From a virus, in the IMG/VR virus record IMGVR_UViG_3300025030_000241, positions 1-39,995 of that record: 39,995 nt of DNA. One strand, written 5' to 3'. Of the stretch, positions 7,937-17,594 are shown one piece after another (within the stretch, counting starts at the first letter, position 1; every line of letters starts with the position of its first letter). Under the pieces are notes generated by a model. That model made no database searches and was not told where the DNA came from. It saw only the letters and a program-made list of their open reading frames with translations. A program made the translations under genes and the position numbers.

Positions 7937-8769
7937 TAATTTCTGCTATGCGCGGGCTCGGAGATTCCATATATCAACGGGCTTTCGTCCGAGAGATCCC
8001 GAAGCCGGTCTGGATCGATACTCCTTGGCCGGAACTTTATGAAGACATCCCCGGCGTCAACTTCGTCAAGCCGGTCACCAAGCTCAGGACGCAGGCGAAG
8101 AGCGCAGCAAAGAGCGGTGTCAAGTGGGTGCCGCAACCGCGCGGGCCGGTAACACAGATCAGCTACGGCAACATCGGCATCATTCCGGGGATGCAGCGGA
8201 GGTTCAGAGTTAAGCCACAGGCCTTTGACCTCCCCGATTTTGGACCGCCGCCAGTTGCCGGAAAATACATCGTTGTTCGGCCCTCCACGATCCGCGCTGA
8301 ATGGCATGCCGAGTCCCGGAACCCGCTACCGGAATACATCGTTCAGGCGGCGGACGCGATGAGGGCCAAGGGGTACACGGTCGTTTCGGTGGCCGACCTT
8401 GAAGACGGTAAGGAATGGCTCGCAGGAGATGCACCGCAAGCCGACATCTGCTACCACAAGGGCGAGCTGGGAATAAAAGACCTGATGGCCCTCGTTCAAG
8501 GCGCATCGGCGGTGATTGGGGGGATTGGCTGGCTTCTCCCTGCTGCAGTGGCTTACAGAGTGCCGGCCTGGATCATTTGCGGCGGCTGGGGAATGTTCAA
8601 CTCGCCGGAGAAGCTGACCGCGCCACCAATGGACCTTAGCAACCTGACTTTCGCGGTGCCTGACAACTTCTGTTTGTGCTCCGCGAACAACCACAAGTGT
8701 GACAAGAGGATTTCCGACTATGCTGCCAAACTTGCCCGATGGGCTGAAAAATTCCCTGCTGTGGTCTGA
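7933..8769 (+). CDS. Glycosyltransferase, GT9/heptosyltransferase-like
   Basis: A 278-aa GT-B-type enzyme. The N-terminal ISAMRGLGDSIYQRAFVREI segment matches the GLGD loop of GT9 sugar transferases. The C-terminal VQGASAVIGGIGWLLPAAVAYRVPAWIICGGWG corresponds to the donor-binding region, although the usual His of that motif is replaced by Trp. It starts at an ATGA overlap with the previous gene and lies within the connector genes together with a methyltransferase. A role in glycosylating capsid or tail is likely but inferred; an LPS-modifying role is the alternative. Confidence 0.75.
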   Translation: MIISAMRGLGDSIYQRAFVREIPKPVWIDTPWPELYEDIPGVNFVKPVTKLRTQAKSAAKSGVKWVPQPRGPVTQISYGNIGIIPGMQRRFRVKPQAFDLPDFGPPPVAGKYIVVRPSTIRAEWHAESRNPLPEYIVQAADAMRAKGYTVVSVADLEDGKEWLAGDAPQADICYHKGELGIKDLMALVQGASAVIGGIGWLLPAAVAYRVPAWIICGGWGMFNSPEKLTAPPMDLSNLTFAVPDNFCLCSANNHKCDKRISDYAAKLARWAEKFPAVV

Positions 8770-9334
8770 CGAGCTAGGGCGTGGATGGTGCGGCAAGGAG
8801 CTGGTGCCCTACGATTCCGCTTACTGGCAGAAGTACCTGGAGATGGACGCTACCGACCTGGGCGCACAGCTGACTGCGGCAAGGGTCGACATGGTGCGCC
8901 GTCACTTCAAGGGACAGGGCGTTGATGTTGGCATCGGCGGTGGGCGGTTCGCCAAGGAAAGCGGTTTCAGCGGTTACGACGTCAACAAGGACGCTGTTGC
9001 ATGGCTCAAGTCCGGCGGCAGGTACTCGGACCCCTATCAGAACAACCCCGCCGCCGTGACGTGTTGGGATAGCCTGGAGCATATCCCGAATCCTGACCTT
9101 CTGCTCGAATCGGTGCGCGAGTGGCTGTTCGTCTCCATGCCGATCTATGAGGGGCAAGTGCATTGTCTCAAGTCCAAGCACTACCGACCCGGCGAGCACA
9201 TCCACTATTTCACGTTTGAAGGTTTCGTCTCCTACTGCGCCGGGCTTGGTTTCCGGCTGGCCGAGTACAACACCATCGAAAGCGACCTTGGCCGGGAAGG
9301 AATCGTGTCTTTCGCATTCAAAAGGGTGAAGTGA
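8720..9334 (+). CDS. SAM-dependent methyltransferase, class I
   Basis: A 204-aa Methyltransf_23/11-like enzyme. Motif I is GVDVGIGGGRFA, the acidic strand-2 end is GYDVNKDAVAWL, and the post-I motif VTCWDSLEHIPNPDLLLESV is typical of small-molecule or sugar methyltransferases. ATG 8720 is chosen because AAGAGGA lies 8-9 bases upstream; the GTG at 8699 lacks such a site. The gene overlaps the end of the glycosyltransferase by 50 bases, so the two probably act on the same glycan. Confidence 0.78.
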   Translation: MLPNLPDGLKNSLLWSDELGRGWCGKELVPYDSAYWQKYLEMDATDLGAQLTAARVDMVRRHFKGQGVDVGIGGGRFAKESGFSGYDVNKDAVAWLKSGGRYSDPYQNNPAAVTCWDSLEHIPNPDLLLESVREWLFVSMPIYEGQVHCLKSKHYRPGEHIHYFTFEGFVSYCAGLGFRLAEYNTIESDLGREGIVSFAFKRVK

Positions 9335-9810
9335 TGGCCGACGCGGTTGAGTTCAGCATTATCGGCCTGGATCCTCTCCTTGCGAAGCTGGCTTCGGTCT
9401 CCTACGACATGAAGCGAAAAGGTGGCCGGTTTGCACTCAGGAAGGCCGCGCAGGTGGTAGAGAAGGCGCTTAAGCAGAATGCCGCAAGAGTAGACGATCC
9501 GCAGACCGGCAGAAGTATCGCGGCAAACGTGGCGATTCGGTGGAACGGGCGCATGTTCAAGCGCACCGGGGATCTTGGCTTCCGGATTGGCATCCTTCAC
9601 GGCGCGGTACTCAAGAAGGGTGGCAGCACTGAGGCGAACGCGCCGACTCCTCACTGGCGGCTTCTCGAGTTCGGGACAGAGAAAATGAGAGCGCAGCCGT
9701 TCGCAAGGCGTTCGTTAGAAGACAACATCAACCCGGCAACAAACGAGTTCGTCACCCAGTACCAAAAGGCTCTAGACCGCGCTATCAAACGCGCCGCAAA
9801 GGGTAAATGA
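9334..9810 (+). CDS. Tail completion protein, HK97 gp10-like
   Basis: A 158-aa protein with the HK97-gp10 pattern: a folded N-terminus (SIIGLDPLLAKLASV), a helical ALRKAAQVVEKALKQNA segment and the C-terminal LLEFGTEKMRAQPFARRSLED motif typical of this family. It acts at the head-proximal end of the tail. Its ATG overlaps the previous stop (TGATG). Confidence 0.88.
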   Translation: MADAVEFSIIGLDPLLAKLASVSYDMKRKGGRFALRKAAQVVEKALKQNAARVDDPQTGRSIAANVAIRWNGRMFKRTGDLGFRIGILHGAVLKKGGSTEANAPTPHWRLLEFGTEKMRAQPFARRSLEDNINPATNEFVTQYQKALDRAIKRAAKGK

Positions 9811-10175
9811 TGTTCGCTCCCGTGTTTGCAATATGCGCCGCAAGCGCCGCCGTAAAAACCGAGCTAGGCACGTCTCCCGTGAGGCTCTACCCTTTCGGCC
9901 AGGCTCCGCAAGGTGTCGCGCTACCCTACGCGGTGTGGCAGCAAATCGGCGGGGCACCGGAAAACTACATCGGCAATATTCCCGACCTCGACACTTTTAG
10001 TATCCAAGTCGATGTCTACGCCGCAACCGAAACCAGCGCGAGGAACGCGGCCAAGGCCCTCAGAGACGCAATCGAGCCGCACGCGCACATAACGAGATGG
10101 GGCGGCGAGTGGACCGACCCTGATACCTTCCACAAGAGATACAGCTTTGACGTTGACTGGCACGTAAAACGATAA
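9807..10175 (+). CDS. Tail terminator, DUF3168-like
   Basis: A 122-aa protein with the DUF3168/gp11 pattern: [27 protein letters not shown], a central strand [11 protein letters not shown], a helix [14 protein letters not shown]-like and a final SFDVDWHV strand. Such proteins cap the growing tail tube. It starts at ATGATG overlapping the gp10-like gene and is followed by the tube gene. Confidence 0.85.
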   Translation: MMFAPVFAICAASAAVKTELGTSPVRLYPFGQAPQGVALPYAVWQQIGGAPENYIGNIPDLDTFSIQVDVYAATETSARNAAKALRDAIEPHAHITRWGGEWTDPDTFHKRYSFDVDWHVKR

Positions 10176-10185
10176 GGAGAACACC

Positions 10186-10662
10186 ATGAGCAAACTCACC
10201 CAAGGAACCAAGATTTACTTTGTGGACCCGGACAGCCTGGCAGTGACCGAAGTGGTCTGCGTCACCGCTTTCAACCCCGGCGGCGCGCCGGCTGACCAGA
10301 TCGAGGACACCTGTCTCGCCCTGGATGAACGCACCTACAAGAAAGGGCTCCGCACCCCCGGCCAGGCGTCCCTGACCATCAATGCCGATCCGGAGTACCC
10401 TAGCCACATCCGGCTTCACGAACTCAGCGAGGAGAACGTGGACCGGCAGATCAAGTGGGCCGTAGGGTGGAGCGACGGCACCGCAGCGCCGACCGCCGAC
10501 ACCGAAGGTAACTTTGTCCTCCCGACCACAAGGACCTGGTTTACCTTCGAGGGTTACGTCTCCGACTTCCCGCTCGACTTCGCCCAGAACTCGGTGGTCA
10601 CCACGGCGGCAACCATTCAGCGCTCTGGTGGGTCCGTCTGGACGCCGAAGGTGATCGTATGA
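10186..10662 (+). CDS. Major tail tube protein
   Basis: A 158-aa tube subunit resembling the lambda gpV N-terminal/TTP families: it begins [12 protein letters not shown], has a [23 protein letters not shown] segment and ends in a strand-rich region ([21 protein letters not shown]). The AAGGAG site is strong, which suits an abundant structural protein. The next genes are the chaperone pair and the tape measure, the conserved siphovirus order. Confidence 0.88.
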   Translation: MSKLTQGTKIYFVDPDSLAVTEVVCVTAFNPGGAPADQIEDTCLALDERTYKKGLRTPGQASLTINADPEYPSHIRLHELSEENVDRQIKWAVGWSDGTAAPTADTEGNFVLPTTRTWFTFEGYVSDFPLDFAQNSVVTTAATIQRSGGSVWTPKVIV

Positions 10663-11009
10663 TCCTGAGCGTCGACAACCTCAAATCCATCGGGGCGTTT
10701 ACGGGCGCTCCGATGGAGAAGGAAATCACCTGGAAGCAGGGCGACAAGGAGCACAAGGCGACGGTGTTCGTCCGCCCTCTCTCCTACCAGTCCACCGTCG
10801 CCGACCTCCAGGCGCTGAACGCGAACAAGGACCAGCTTGCCGTCCGCATCGCAACGGCCATCTGCGACGAGAAGGGCAATCCGGTATTCACCGCCGACGA
10901 TATCACCGGAGACGCCGACCCTGAACGCGGGGCGCTGGACGGCAACCTGACGATGGCGCTCCTTGCCGTGATCGCCGAGGTGAACAGCCTGGGAAAGAAT
11001 GGGAACTGA
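10659..11009 (+). CDS. Tail assembly chaperone (gpG-like short form)
   Basis: A 116-aa protein in the G position of the lambda G/GT pair. It has the phage tail-assembly-chaperone look: an N-terminal beta region ([25 protein letters not shown]) followed by helices. Near its 3' end codons CTG-GGA-AAG-AAT contain GGGAAAG in the correct register for a -1 shift, after which translation would continue to 11299. The short form is the product of normal termination. Confidence 0.88.
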   Translation: MILSVDNLKSIGAFTGAPMEKEITWKQGDKEHKATVFVRPLSYQSTVADLQALNANKDQLAVRIATAICDEKGNPVFTADDITGDADPERGALDGNLTMALLAVIAEVNSLGKNGN

Positions 11010-11299
11010 CCGAGGCTGAAGAGCTTTGGCATGAATTGGTCCTGTCGGGAGTCGGCGGCAGGACCATTGCCGAAGCACAGGAGCGGCTCAGTTTTCGAGA
11101 GTTCCAGGGGTGGCAAAGGTACAGGATGAAGCGCGGCAGTTTGAATGTGGGCATGAGGGTCGAGCGCGGCGCGGCATTGCTTGCCACACTCTACGCCAAC
11201 AGCAACAGCAAGAACGGCGGGTTCAAGGTCCACGACTTTATGCCGCACGAGGATGAGCCGGAAGTACCGCTGGAAGTGGCGATGAAGGAATGGGGGTAA
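10659..11299 (+). CDS. Tail assembly chaperone, -1 frameshift fusion (gpGT-like)
   Basis: Predicted 213-aa product made by a -1 ribosomal frameshift at G-GGA-AAG (10991-10997), the heptamer used by lambda G/T. After codon 113 the ribosome re-reads base 10997 and enters a frame that stays open to 11299. The extension starts [15 protein letters not shown]. It lacks a convincing start of its own (only TTG 11036, no good site), which supports the fusion. The T domain would bind the tape measure encoded two bases downstream. Confidence 0.82.
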
Positions 11300-11300
11300 G

Positions 11301-13595
11301 GTGGCAAATCTCGGGACGCTCACGTTGGACCTCGTAGCACGGACAGGTGGCTTCACCGCCCCCCTGGACAAAGCCGCGCGTGACACCAAGAAGCACATGC
11401 ACGGCATCGAGTCGGCCACCAAGGGAGCCTCCAAGGCCATATCCGACATGAAAGCCCACGCTCACGGCGCTATGGGTGGCATGACCGACTTTGAAAAATC
11501 CCTCATGGGCGTACAGATGCGTCTCATGAACGTCAGCATGGCCGCCGCACTGGTAGCTCTTCCCCTTATCAGCGTCTCCCAGGCAGCACTCCTCTCTGAA
11601 AAGAATATGCGACTGTTCAGCGCGGCTGTTGGTGACGCTGCGCTCTCAGCCAAAGAACTTGAGTATGTTCGCCAACTCTCGCACGATCTAGGGCTAGAGA
11701 TTACCGCCACCACTATGAGCTATGGCAAATTCATGGCGGCGATACGCGAAACGAGCATTGAAGGCGCAGAAGGTCGAAAAATCTTTGAATCAGTTTCGGG
11801 CGCGGCTACAGCTCTAGGCTTAAGTGCGGACGAAACTAGCAACATCTTCAGAGCTTTGCAGCAGATGATGTCTAAGGGCAAGGTGCAAGCTGAAGAGTTG
11901 CGCGGTCAATTAGGTGAGCATCTTCCTGGCGCTTTCCAGATGGCAGCAAAGGCTATGGGCGTCACCACTGCCGAGCTGAACAAAATGATGGAAGATGGCA
12001 AGGTGTTTTCGAACGAGCTTCTGCCAAAACTTGCTATAGAGCTGGATAAAACCTATAGCAAGGCTGCGGTAGAGGGTGCCACCTCTGCGCAGGCCGCAAT
12101 CAACCGGATGAACAATGAGATTTACGAAACCAAGGTTTTGTTCGGGAAAGAGATACTCCCCGGTATCGTAACTTTTGGCACAAAAGCCGTGGAAGTATTT
12201 AACTCGGTGATCCAAAAGATCGGCGAGTCCAAAATCATCTGGACCGGCTGGGCTAAAGAGTTCGGGCAGATGATGAACGGCGGGGCGCTTGGCTCTAACT
12301 GGATGACCAAGGCAGGTCGCGCCGAGATAGCCGCCGCGATGGATGCTCAAGACCAGATGACCGAACACACGCTTGCCGAGTGGAACGCACGTTTCAACGG
12401 TGGAGGGGCAACAGGCTACACGGCCCAAGAGAAGCGGCAGCAGAAGTTAGCAGCAGCAACGGCAAAATCGCGACAGGAAGCTGACGCAGCGGAGAAGAAA
12501 AATAAAGAGGCGGCCAAGTCAGCAGAAAAGGCGTTACGCGAGCAGGAAAAGCAGCAGAGAAAAGTAAACGCTGCACTGAAGGAGCAGAATAACCTTCTCG
12601 AAGAATCAGTGAAAGGATGGGATCTCAGCGGGTTAGGTAAGGGCTTGCTTGATAATCCGTTGACCGTTGCCAAGCCTCAAGCCCCTAAATTTTCCCTCAC
12701 AGGCTCTTTTCAGACTGCAGGTTTCGGCGGCAACGATGTGTTTGGCCCGGAACTTGACCCAAGCGCAGCGGCGGAGATGCTGGCCGGTATGTCTTCCGCT
12801 CCTGACTTTGTCGGGGTTGACGGCGCAGTCGGTGGCCCGTTTGGTGAACTCGCCAAGATTGACGAAGCCCAAGAGAAGCTCGCCGAGTGGTACAACTCAC
12901 AGCTTGAAATGCTTGACCAGTTCCGTAGCGACCGTGCCGACCTCTCCGCAGTATGGGACAGCAAAGAGCAGGACCTTGACAAGAAGCACCAAGCCGAACT
13001 CCTCCGCATCGAGCAGGCCCGTCAGTCCATGCAACTACAAGCGGCATCCAGCGTCTTTGGCGACTTGGCTGGAATGTCCAAGAGCTTTGCCGGGGAGCAG
13101 TCTAGCATCTATAAGACCATGTTTGCAGTCTCTAAGGCGTTTGCCATTGCTGACAGTATCGTGCAGATTTCGGCGGGTATCGCCAAGGCCGCAAACAACC
13201 CGTGGCCGATCAACCTGGGGGCGATGGCAACAGTTGCGGCGGCAACGGCGGGTATCGTCTCCAGCATCCAGTCTGTCGCGATGGTAGGCATGGCTCACGA
13301 TGGCATCGACAGCGTACCCAAAGAAGGAACATGGCTGCTCAACAAAGGCGAGCGCGTCACCACCGCCGAGACTTCCGCGAAGCTTGACCGCACCCTTGAT
13401 AATGTCCAGAAGTCGCAGGGCGGCGGCGCTCCAATCGTCAATCTCTACGAAGACAAGAGCAAGGCCGGGACGGTCAACAGCCGCAACCAGGACGGCAGGA
13501 GCATTATTGACATCTTCGTGGCCGACCTCATGGGCGACGGCAGGACGCAAAAGGCGATGTCCCGTAAATTTGGGCTTTCGCCGGTGGGGGCGTAA
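11301..13595 (+). CDS. Tape measure protein
   Basis: A 764-aa protein that sets tail length. The N-terminal region has the TMP-type pattern ...SAKELEYVRQLSHDLGLEI... followed by the MMSKGKVQAEELRGQLGEHLPGA motif of the tape_meas domain. A charged coiled-coil lies around residues 375-430, further helices around 530-590, and hydrophobic Ala/Gly-rich segments near 620-670. GTG start with GGGGG upstream. The length would give a tail a little over 100 nm by the usual 0.15 nm per residue rule. Confidence 0.93.
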   Translation: MANLGTLTLDLVARTGGFTAPLDKAARDTKKHMHGIESATKGASKAISDMKAHAHGAMGGMTDFEKSLMGVQMRLMNVSMAAALVALPLISVSQAALLSEKNMRLFSAAVGDAALSAKELEYVRQLSHDLGLEITATTMSYGKFMAAIRETSIEGAEGRKIFESVSGAATALGLSADETSNIFRALQQMMSKGKVQAEELRGQLGEHLPGAFQMAAKAMGVTTAELNKMMEDGKVFSNELLPKLAIELDKTYSKAAVEGATSAQAAINRMNNEIYETKVLFGKEILPGIVTFGTKAVEVFNSVIQKIGESKIIWTGWAKEFGQMMNGGALGSNWMTKAGRAEIAAAMDAQDQMTEHTLAEWNARFNGGGATGYTAQEKRQQKLAAATAKSRQEADAAEKKNKEAAKSAEKALREQEKQQRKVNAALKEQNNLLEESVKGWDLSGLGKGLLDNPLTVAKPQAPKFSLTGSFQTAGFGGNDVFGPELDPSAAAEMLAGMSSAPDFVGVDGAVGGPFGELAKIDEAQEKLAEWYNSQLEMLDQFRSDRADLSAVWDSKEQDLDKKHQAELLRIEQARQSMQLQAASSVFGDLAGMSKSFAGEQSSIYKTMFAVSKAFAIADSIVQISAGIAKAANNPWPINLGAMATVAAATAGIVSSIQSVAMVGMAHDGIDSVPKEGTWLLNKGERVTTAETSAKLDRTLDNVQKSQGGGAPIVNLYEDKSKAGTVNSRNQDGRSIIDIFVADLMGDGRTQKAMSRKFGLSPVGA

Positions 13596-14033
13596 ATGCA
13601 ATTTCCCGACTCCTTACCATCCCCGCTCAGGTCTGGCTACGGCTTCAAGCCTGAGAACAATATCATCCGGACGGAGATGGTTTCCGGCAGGGCGCGGCAG
13701 CGGGTGGCCTACACCTCCGTGCCGACCTACAGCGATCTTTCTTGGATACTGACGGCTGTGCAAGCGCAACTCTTCGAAGCCTTCGCGGCAGAAGTGGGCG
13801 GCGACTGGTTCAGCCTGAAGTTGAAAGCGCCGACAGGCTTCTATCTTCAAGACTGCCGATTCACCGAGACGCCGAGCGGCCCTGAATTGGTGGGTGTCGA
13901 TCTCTGGGCTTACAAGGTCCTTGCCGAGATCAAAGACCGCCCGATGCTCGATAGTTCCTATGCGCTCATTCCCGGCATGGTCCTAATGCAGGACATTTTT
14001 GACATTGCCATGAATCAGGAGTGGCCCGAATGA
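13596..14033 (+). CDS. Minor tail protein, distal region
   Basis: A 145-aa protein just after the tape measure. It has a beta-rich pattern (TEMVSGRARQRVAYTSVPTYSDLSWILT...; GGDWFSLKLKAPTGFYLQDCRF; VDLWAYKVLAEI), as in minor tail proteins at this position of lambda-like phages of proteobacteria. It overlaps the next gene as ATGA. The exact role in the distal tail or tip is inferred from position. Confidence 0.75.
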   Translation: MQFPDSLPSPLRSGYGFKPENNIIRTEMVSGRARQRVAYTSVPTYSDLSWILTAVQAQLFEAFAAEVGGDWFSLKLKAPTGFYLQDCRFTETPSGPELVGVDLWAYKVLAEIKDRPMLDSSYALIPGMVLMQDIFDIAMNQEWPE

Positions 14034-14512
14034 GTGTACTAGAAACCGTCTACGCTTCCGGTGGTGACATCATCATCAACACGCTAGAGCTGACATGCGC
14101 GGCGTGGGCTGAGTCGATCTTCCTTTGTGACGGCTTCGAGAATCAAACCTGCACCGATGAGGACGGCAGAGAGATCACCTTTACTGCGTCCGGCATCGCA
14201 ATCGCACTTCCGAAGAAGGACAACAGCGGCAACCAAACACTCTCGTTCCAGATCGACAACGTGACCGGGGAAGCACAGGCACTCATTGACCAAGCCATTG
14301 AATCAAACGAGCGGGTAACGCTTATTTACCGCTGCTTCCTTGCTTCCGACAAGTCAACGCCAGCCGAGCCGCCGTATCGTATGACCGTCCTTTCCGGCAC
14401 CACAAAGGGCGTATCGGTCCGCATCGAAGCGGGGTTCTTCGACCTCTTGAACACCGCATGGCCGCGCGACACCTACACAGCGGCTTTCGCACCGGGGCTC
14501 AAGTACCTATGA
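14030..14512 (+). CDS. DUF1833-like minor tail protein
   Basis: A 160-aa protein with the DUF1833-like order of segments: TLELTCAAWAESIFLCDGFEN, then the AEDGREITFTASGIAIALP-like beta stretch, then a late DLLNTAWPRDTYT. In many siphoviruses such a gene sits between the minor tail and NlpC/P60 genes, equivalent to lambda gpL. ATG 14030 overlaps the upstream stop and has AGGAG nine bases before it; the GTG nine bases earlier is less likely. Confidence 0.82.
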   Translation: MSVLETVYASGGDIIINTLELTCAAWAESIFLCDGFENQTCTDEDGREITFTASGIAIALPKKDNSGNQTLSFQIDNVTGEAQALIDQAIESNERVTLIYRCFLASDKSTPAEPPYRMTVLSGTTKGVSVRIEAGFFDLLNTAWPRDTYTAAFAPGLKYL

Positions 14513-14895
14513 AGCTAAACGATTTCATCGGCATGGAGTACGAGGACGGCGCGAGGGGCCCGGCAAAGTACGACTGTTGGGGTCTGGCTCGAACGATCCG
14601 CCATGAGGTCTACGGACTGCCCTTGCTGCCCTCTCACGGCCATGTGCGCCATACGATGCTGCGAGAGTTCAACCGCTGCTACCAGGTAACCGCCGACACG
14701 ATGCAGGAGTGCGCGCCCGAGGTCGGCGCAGTCGCCGCAGTCTTCCGGGGTCCAATATGCGTTCACGTCGCCGTGGTGGTCGAAATAGACGGCGCTCTGG
14801 CTGTGATGGAGATCAACCCCACAACGAATTGCCGCTGGCTCAGGGTGCCGGATTTCGAGCGCCGATACCTAAAGGTGAAATACTACCGTGATTAG
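14509..14895 (+). CDS. Tail peptidase, NlpC/P60 family (lambda gpK-like)
   Basis: A 128-aa cysteine peptidase. The catalytic motif is YDCWGLAR (Cys23) and the His is in CVHVAVVV (His86). In lambda-like tails this enzyme is part of tip assembly and may cut peptidoglycan at infection. Start ATG overlaps the previous stop (ATGA); the in-frame ATG at 14458 lies deep inside the upstream gene. It overlaps the tip gene by 8 bases. Confidence 0.88.
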   Translation: MKLNDFIGMEYEDGARGPAKYDCWGLARTIRHEVYGLPLLPSHGHVRHTMLREFNRCYQVTADTMQECAPEVGAVAAVFRGPICVHVAVVVEIDGALAVMEINPTTNCRWLRVPDFERRYLKVKYYRD

Positions 14896-17581
14896 AATCT
14901 ATCCCTCAAAGCTTGATGGCGCACCAATCGAAACTTATTCGATAGCTTGCGCTGTCTCCATAGAAGAGTTCATCTGCGGGAAAGCTCCCTCGTATAGTCG
15001 CCAGGATCCGCCGCCGATTTCGGTTTCAGTGAACGGGCAGACGGTGGAGACTTCCAAGTGGGCCGACGCTATTATACACCCCGCAGATGCCGTTGATATC
15101 TGTGTTGAGGCAAAGGGACTAGACCCGTTTACCGTAACTTATTTGATGGTCGTAGGGACTCAAAAGCTGGTGTCAATGCTGGTGCGCGTCCCGTCCATGT
15201 CTGCATCTGCAGGTGGCACACGAAAAGGGGACGCTCTTTCTGAGGCGACAGCGAAGGCAAACCAAGCAAAGCTCAACTCCATAATCCGGGAAGTGGCCGG
15301 CACGTTCAAGGTATACCCCGATTACCTCCTGCCAATGCACCGCTACTTTGTGAACAAAAAAGAGCAGTGGGCGGAAACGCTGCTTTGCGTCGGAAAGGGC
15401 GAGTTTGAAATCCCGGCATCCTCAATCCTCATCGGAGACACCAGGATTATCTCGCTTGGTGACGACGCTGATTACTCGATACATGCCCCCGGCGCGGACC
15501 TTTCCGCGCTCACTGCCGCGAAATGGTGGCACTACGCGCCGGAAGTCGGCGGCACTTCGACCGGCAAGGCGGGACTTGAGCTCAATGCGGCCTACGACGC
15601 CGCCCCGGTCCCTTCTGCGTCATCATATCAGTTCAACTCAGTCACCGTCACCATACCCACCGGCGCCGGGTTCTTCCCCGCAGGCTGGATCGTTGGCATG
15701 AACCTGCGGGTTGAGGAATTCCTTGATTATACCGTCGTAGAGGGATGGTCCGACCGCGACATGATTTATGGTGATTTCACCAGCCTTCAGCCATTTGGCG
15801 GCATGGTGATTGAAATCACAGGAGACAACGCAGGTTTTTACACGATCTACGAGTACATATCAGATTCGGACGGCGACAGGATCACCCTGAATTACGATGA
15901 CGGCTCGCAGGTCAACGGACTATGGACCGGCACCCGCCGCATGTCCATAGCCTACCGTGGTAGCAAATACCAGATCACCGGCTTGACTTCAGACGTGGGC
16001 GGGAACATTACCGCCCTCGACGTCGACCGCTACACTGATGAAGGAATCATCGACGCGACATGGACCGGCTTCGGATTCGCCATAGTCAATGATGCCGTCA
16101 TCCAGTTGGACGGATCCGGTATTGAAGGCGGGTGGGTGGGACCGTTCGCCGCATGCCCCGATGGTGAAGCGACCAGCACCGTTGAGTACGACATCATGTT
16201 TCCTGGCGGCCTGGCAGAGATCGGAGGCAACGGGGCGGTTAACCCTAAGTCGGTCGTGGTGGAGCTCCAGTGGCAGGACATGGGAAACCCTACCGGGTGG
16301 ACTTCTGTCCAGAAGACATATACCGAGAGCAGTCTTGACCAGATGGGGTTCACGGAAACACTTTCCCTTCCCGGAACGATCCGGCCCGAAATCAGAATGA
16401 GACGGGTAGGGGCCAAATCGACCAGCACCAGCGTTCAAGACACGGTTCAATGGTACGCGCTGAAGGCGAACCTTGCCGCCCCTTCTTCATACGCTGGCGT
16501 CACTACCATGACCGTAAGCGTGCGCGGCGGCGACCGGCTTTCGGCTCAGACAGACAACCAGATCAGCGTCAAGGCGACCCGCAAACTTCCGACCCGCAGC
16601 GGCGGGGCATGGACCGCGCCAACAGCCACAAGGGGAGTTGTGCCGTGGGTCTGCTACGTCCTCAAGAGCATGGGCTACGCAGACTCCGACATTGACATGG
16701 TGGCAATGGATGCACTGGATTCGCTCCTGAACTCTCGCGGTGACTTCTACGATTTTTCCGTCGAGTCTCAAGGTACTGTGAAAGGCGAACTTGCAAATGC
16801 CCTCCGCGCCGGATTTGCAGAATTCACCCTGGACCGGGGCGCGATCAAACCGGTACGCGACGGGGTACGCACGGTCTACGAGCACATGTATACCCCGCAG
16901 AACATGGCGGAACAGCTTACCCGCGCCTTCGCCACTCTAGGACCTGACGATTTCGATGGCGTGGACGTGGAATACATCGACGACACCACATGGGCCAAGG
17001 AAACGGTTCAGTGTCGTCTCACCGGTGACCTGGGCGTGAAGGTGGAGAAAATCAGCCTGGAGGGGGTAACTGACCGCACCCGCGCATGGCGGATCGGCAT
17101 GAGACAGAGACGGGCGCATCGTTATCGCCGATGGAACTACGAGTTTGCAACGGAACTCGACGCGCTCAACAGCTCTTACCTGTCATTCTGTGCCTTGGGC
17201 GATGACGTGCCAGGTTACAGCCAATCGGCGATCCTGCTTGAGGCTGTGGTAGGTGACGCCGTCATTCTCAAATCTTCCGAGCCGTTTACCTGGACCGATG
17301 GTGAATCTCATGTTGTCGGCATCCGCAGGCCGGATGGCACATTATCCGGGCCCTACGCCGCGACAAGGATCAGCGACACGCTCCTCGAAATACCGTCGAT
17401 CGACTTTGTGCCGGACACCTCAGGAGTATTGGAACCGCCGCATCTGATATTCGGAACGCTCACCAGGTGGAGCTATCCGGCCCTTATCACGTCGATAGCT
17501 CATGGTGGCAATAAGGTTTCAGTTGAGGCAATCAATTACGATGCCCGCGTATACGCTGATGATGATAATTCCCCCGCATAA
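14888..17581 (+). CDS. Tail tip / host-specificity protein, gpJ-like with fused ubiquitin-like domain
   Basis: An 897-aa tip protein of the TipJ type. Residues about 20-80 (including VSVNGQTVETSKWADAIIHPADAVDI) look like the MoaD/ThiS ubiquitin fold that lambda carries as separate gpI; here it is fused. The rest is beta-rich with hub-like segments (VNKKEQWAETLLCVGKGEFEI) and a later RMRRVG...; a domain near 640-700 resembles the gpJ hub. Start GTG with AAGGTGAAA upstream. It would form the central hub contacting the receptor. Confidence 0.85.
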   Translation: MIRIYPSKLDGAPIETYSIACAVSIEEFICGKAPSYSRQDPPPISVSVNGQTVETSKWADAIIHPADAVDICVEAKGLDPFTVTYLMVVGTQKLVSMLVRVPSMSASAGGTRKGDALSEATAKANQAKLNSIIREVAGTFKVYPDYLLPMHRYFVNKKEQWAETLLCVGKGEFEIPASSILIGDTRIISLGDDADYSIHAPGADLSALTAAKWWHYAPEVGGTSTGKAGLELNAAYDAAPVPSASSYQFNSVTVTIPTGAGFFPAGWIVGMNLRVEEFLDYTVVEGWSDRDMIYGDFTSLQPFGGMVIEITGDNAGFYTIYEYISDSDGDRITLNYDDGSQVNGLWTGTRRMSIAYRGSKYQITGLTSDVGGNITALDVDRYTDEGIIDATWTGFGFAIVNDAVIQLDGSGIEGGWVGPFAACPDGEATSTVEYDIMFPGGLAEIGGNGAVNPKSVVVELQWQDMGNPTGWTSVQKTYTESSLDQMGFTETLSLPGTIRPEIRMRRVGAKSTSTSVQDTVQWYALKANLAAPSSYAGVTTMTVSVRGGDRLSAQTDNQISVKATRKLPTRSGGAWTAPTATRGVVPWVCYVLKSMGYADSDIDMVAMDALDSLLNSRGDFYDFSVESQGTVKGELANALRAGFAEFTLDRGAIKPVRDGVRTVYEHMYTPQNMAEQLTRAFATLGPDDFDGVDVEYIDDTTWAKETVQCRLTGDLGVKVEKISLEGVTDRTRAWRIGMRQRRAHRYRRWNYEFATELDALNSSYLSFCALGDDVPGYSQSAILLEAVVGDAVILKSSEPFTWTDGESHVVGIRRPDGTLSGPYAATRISDTLLEIPSIDFVPDTSGVLEPPHLIFGTLTRWSYPALITSIAHGGNKVSVEAINYDARVYADDDNSPA

Positions 17582-17594
17582 AATGGAGAGATAC

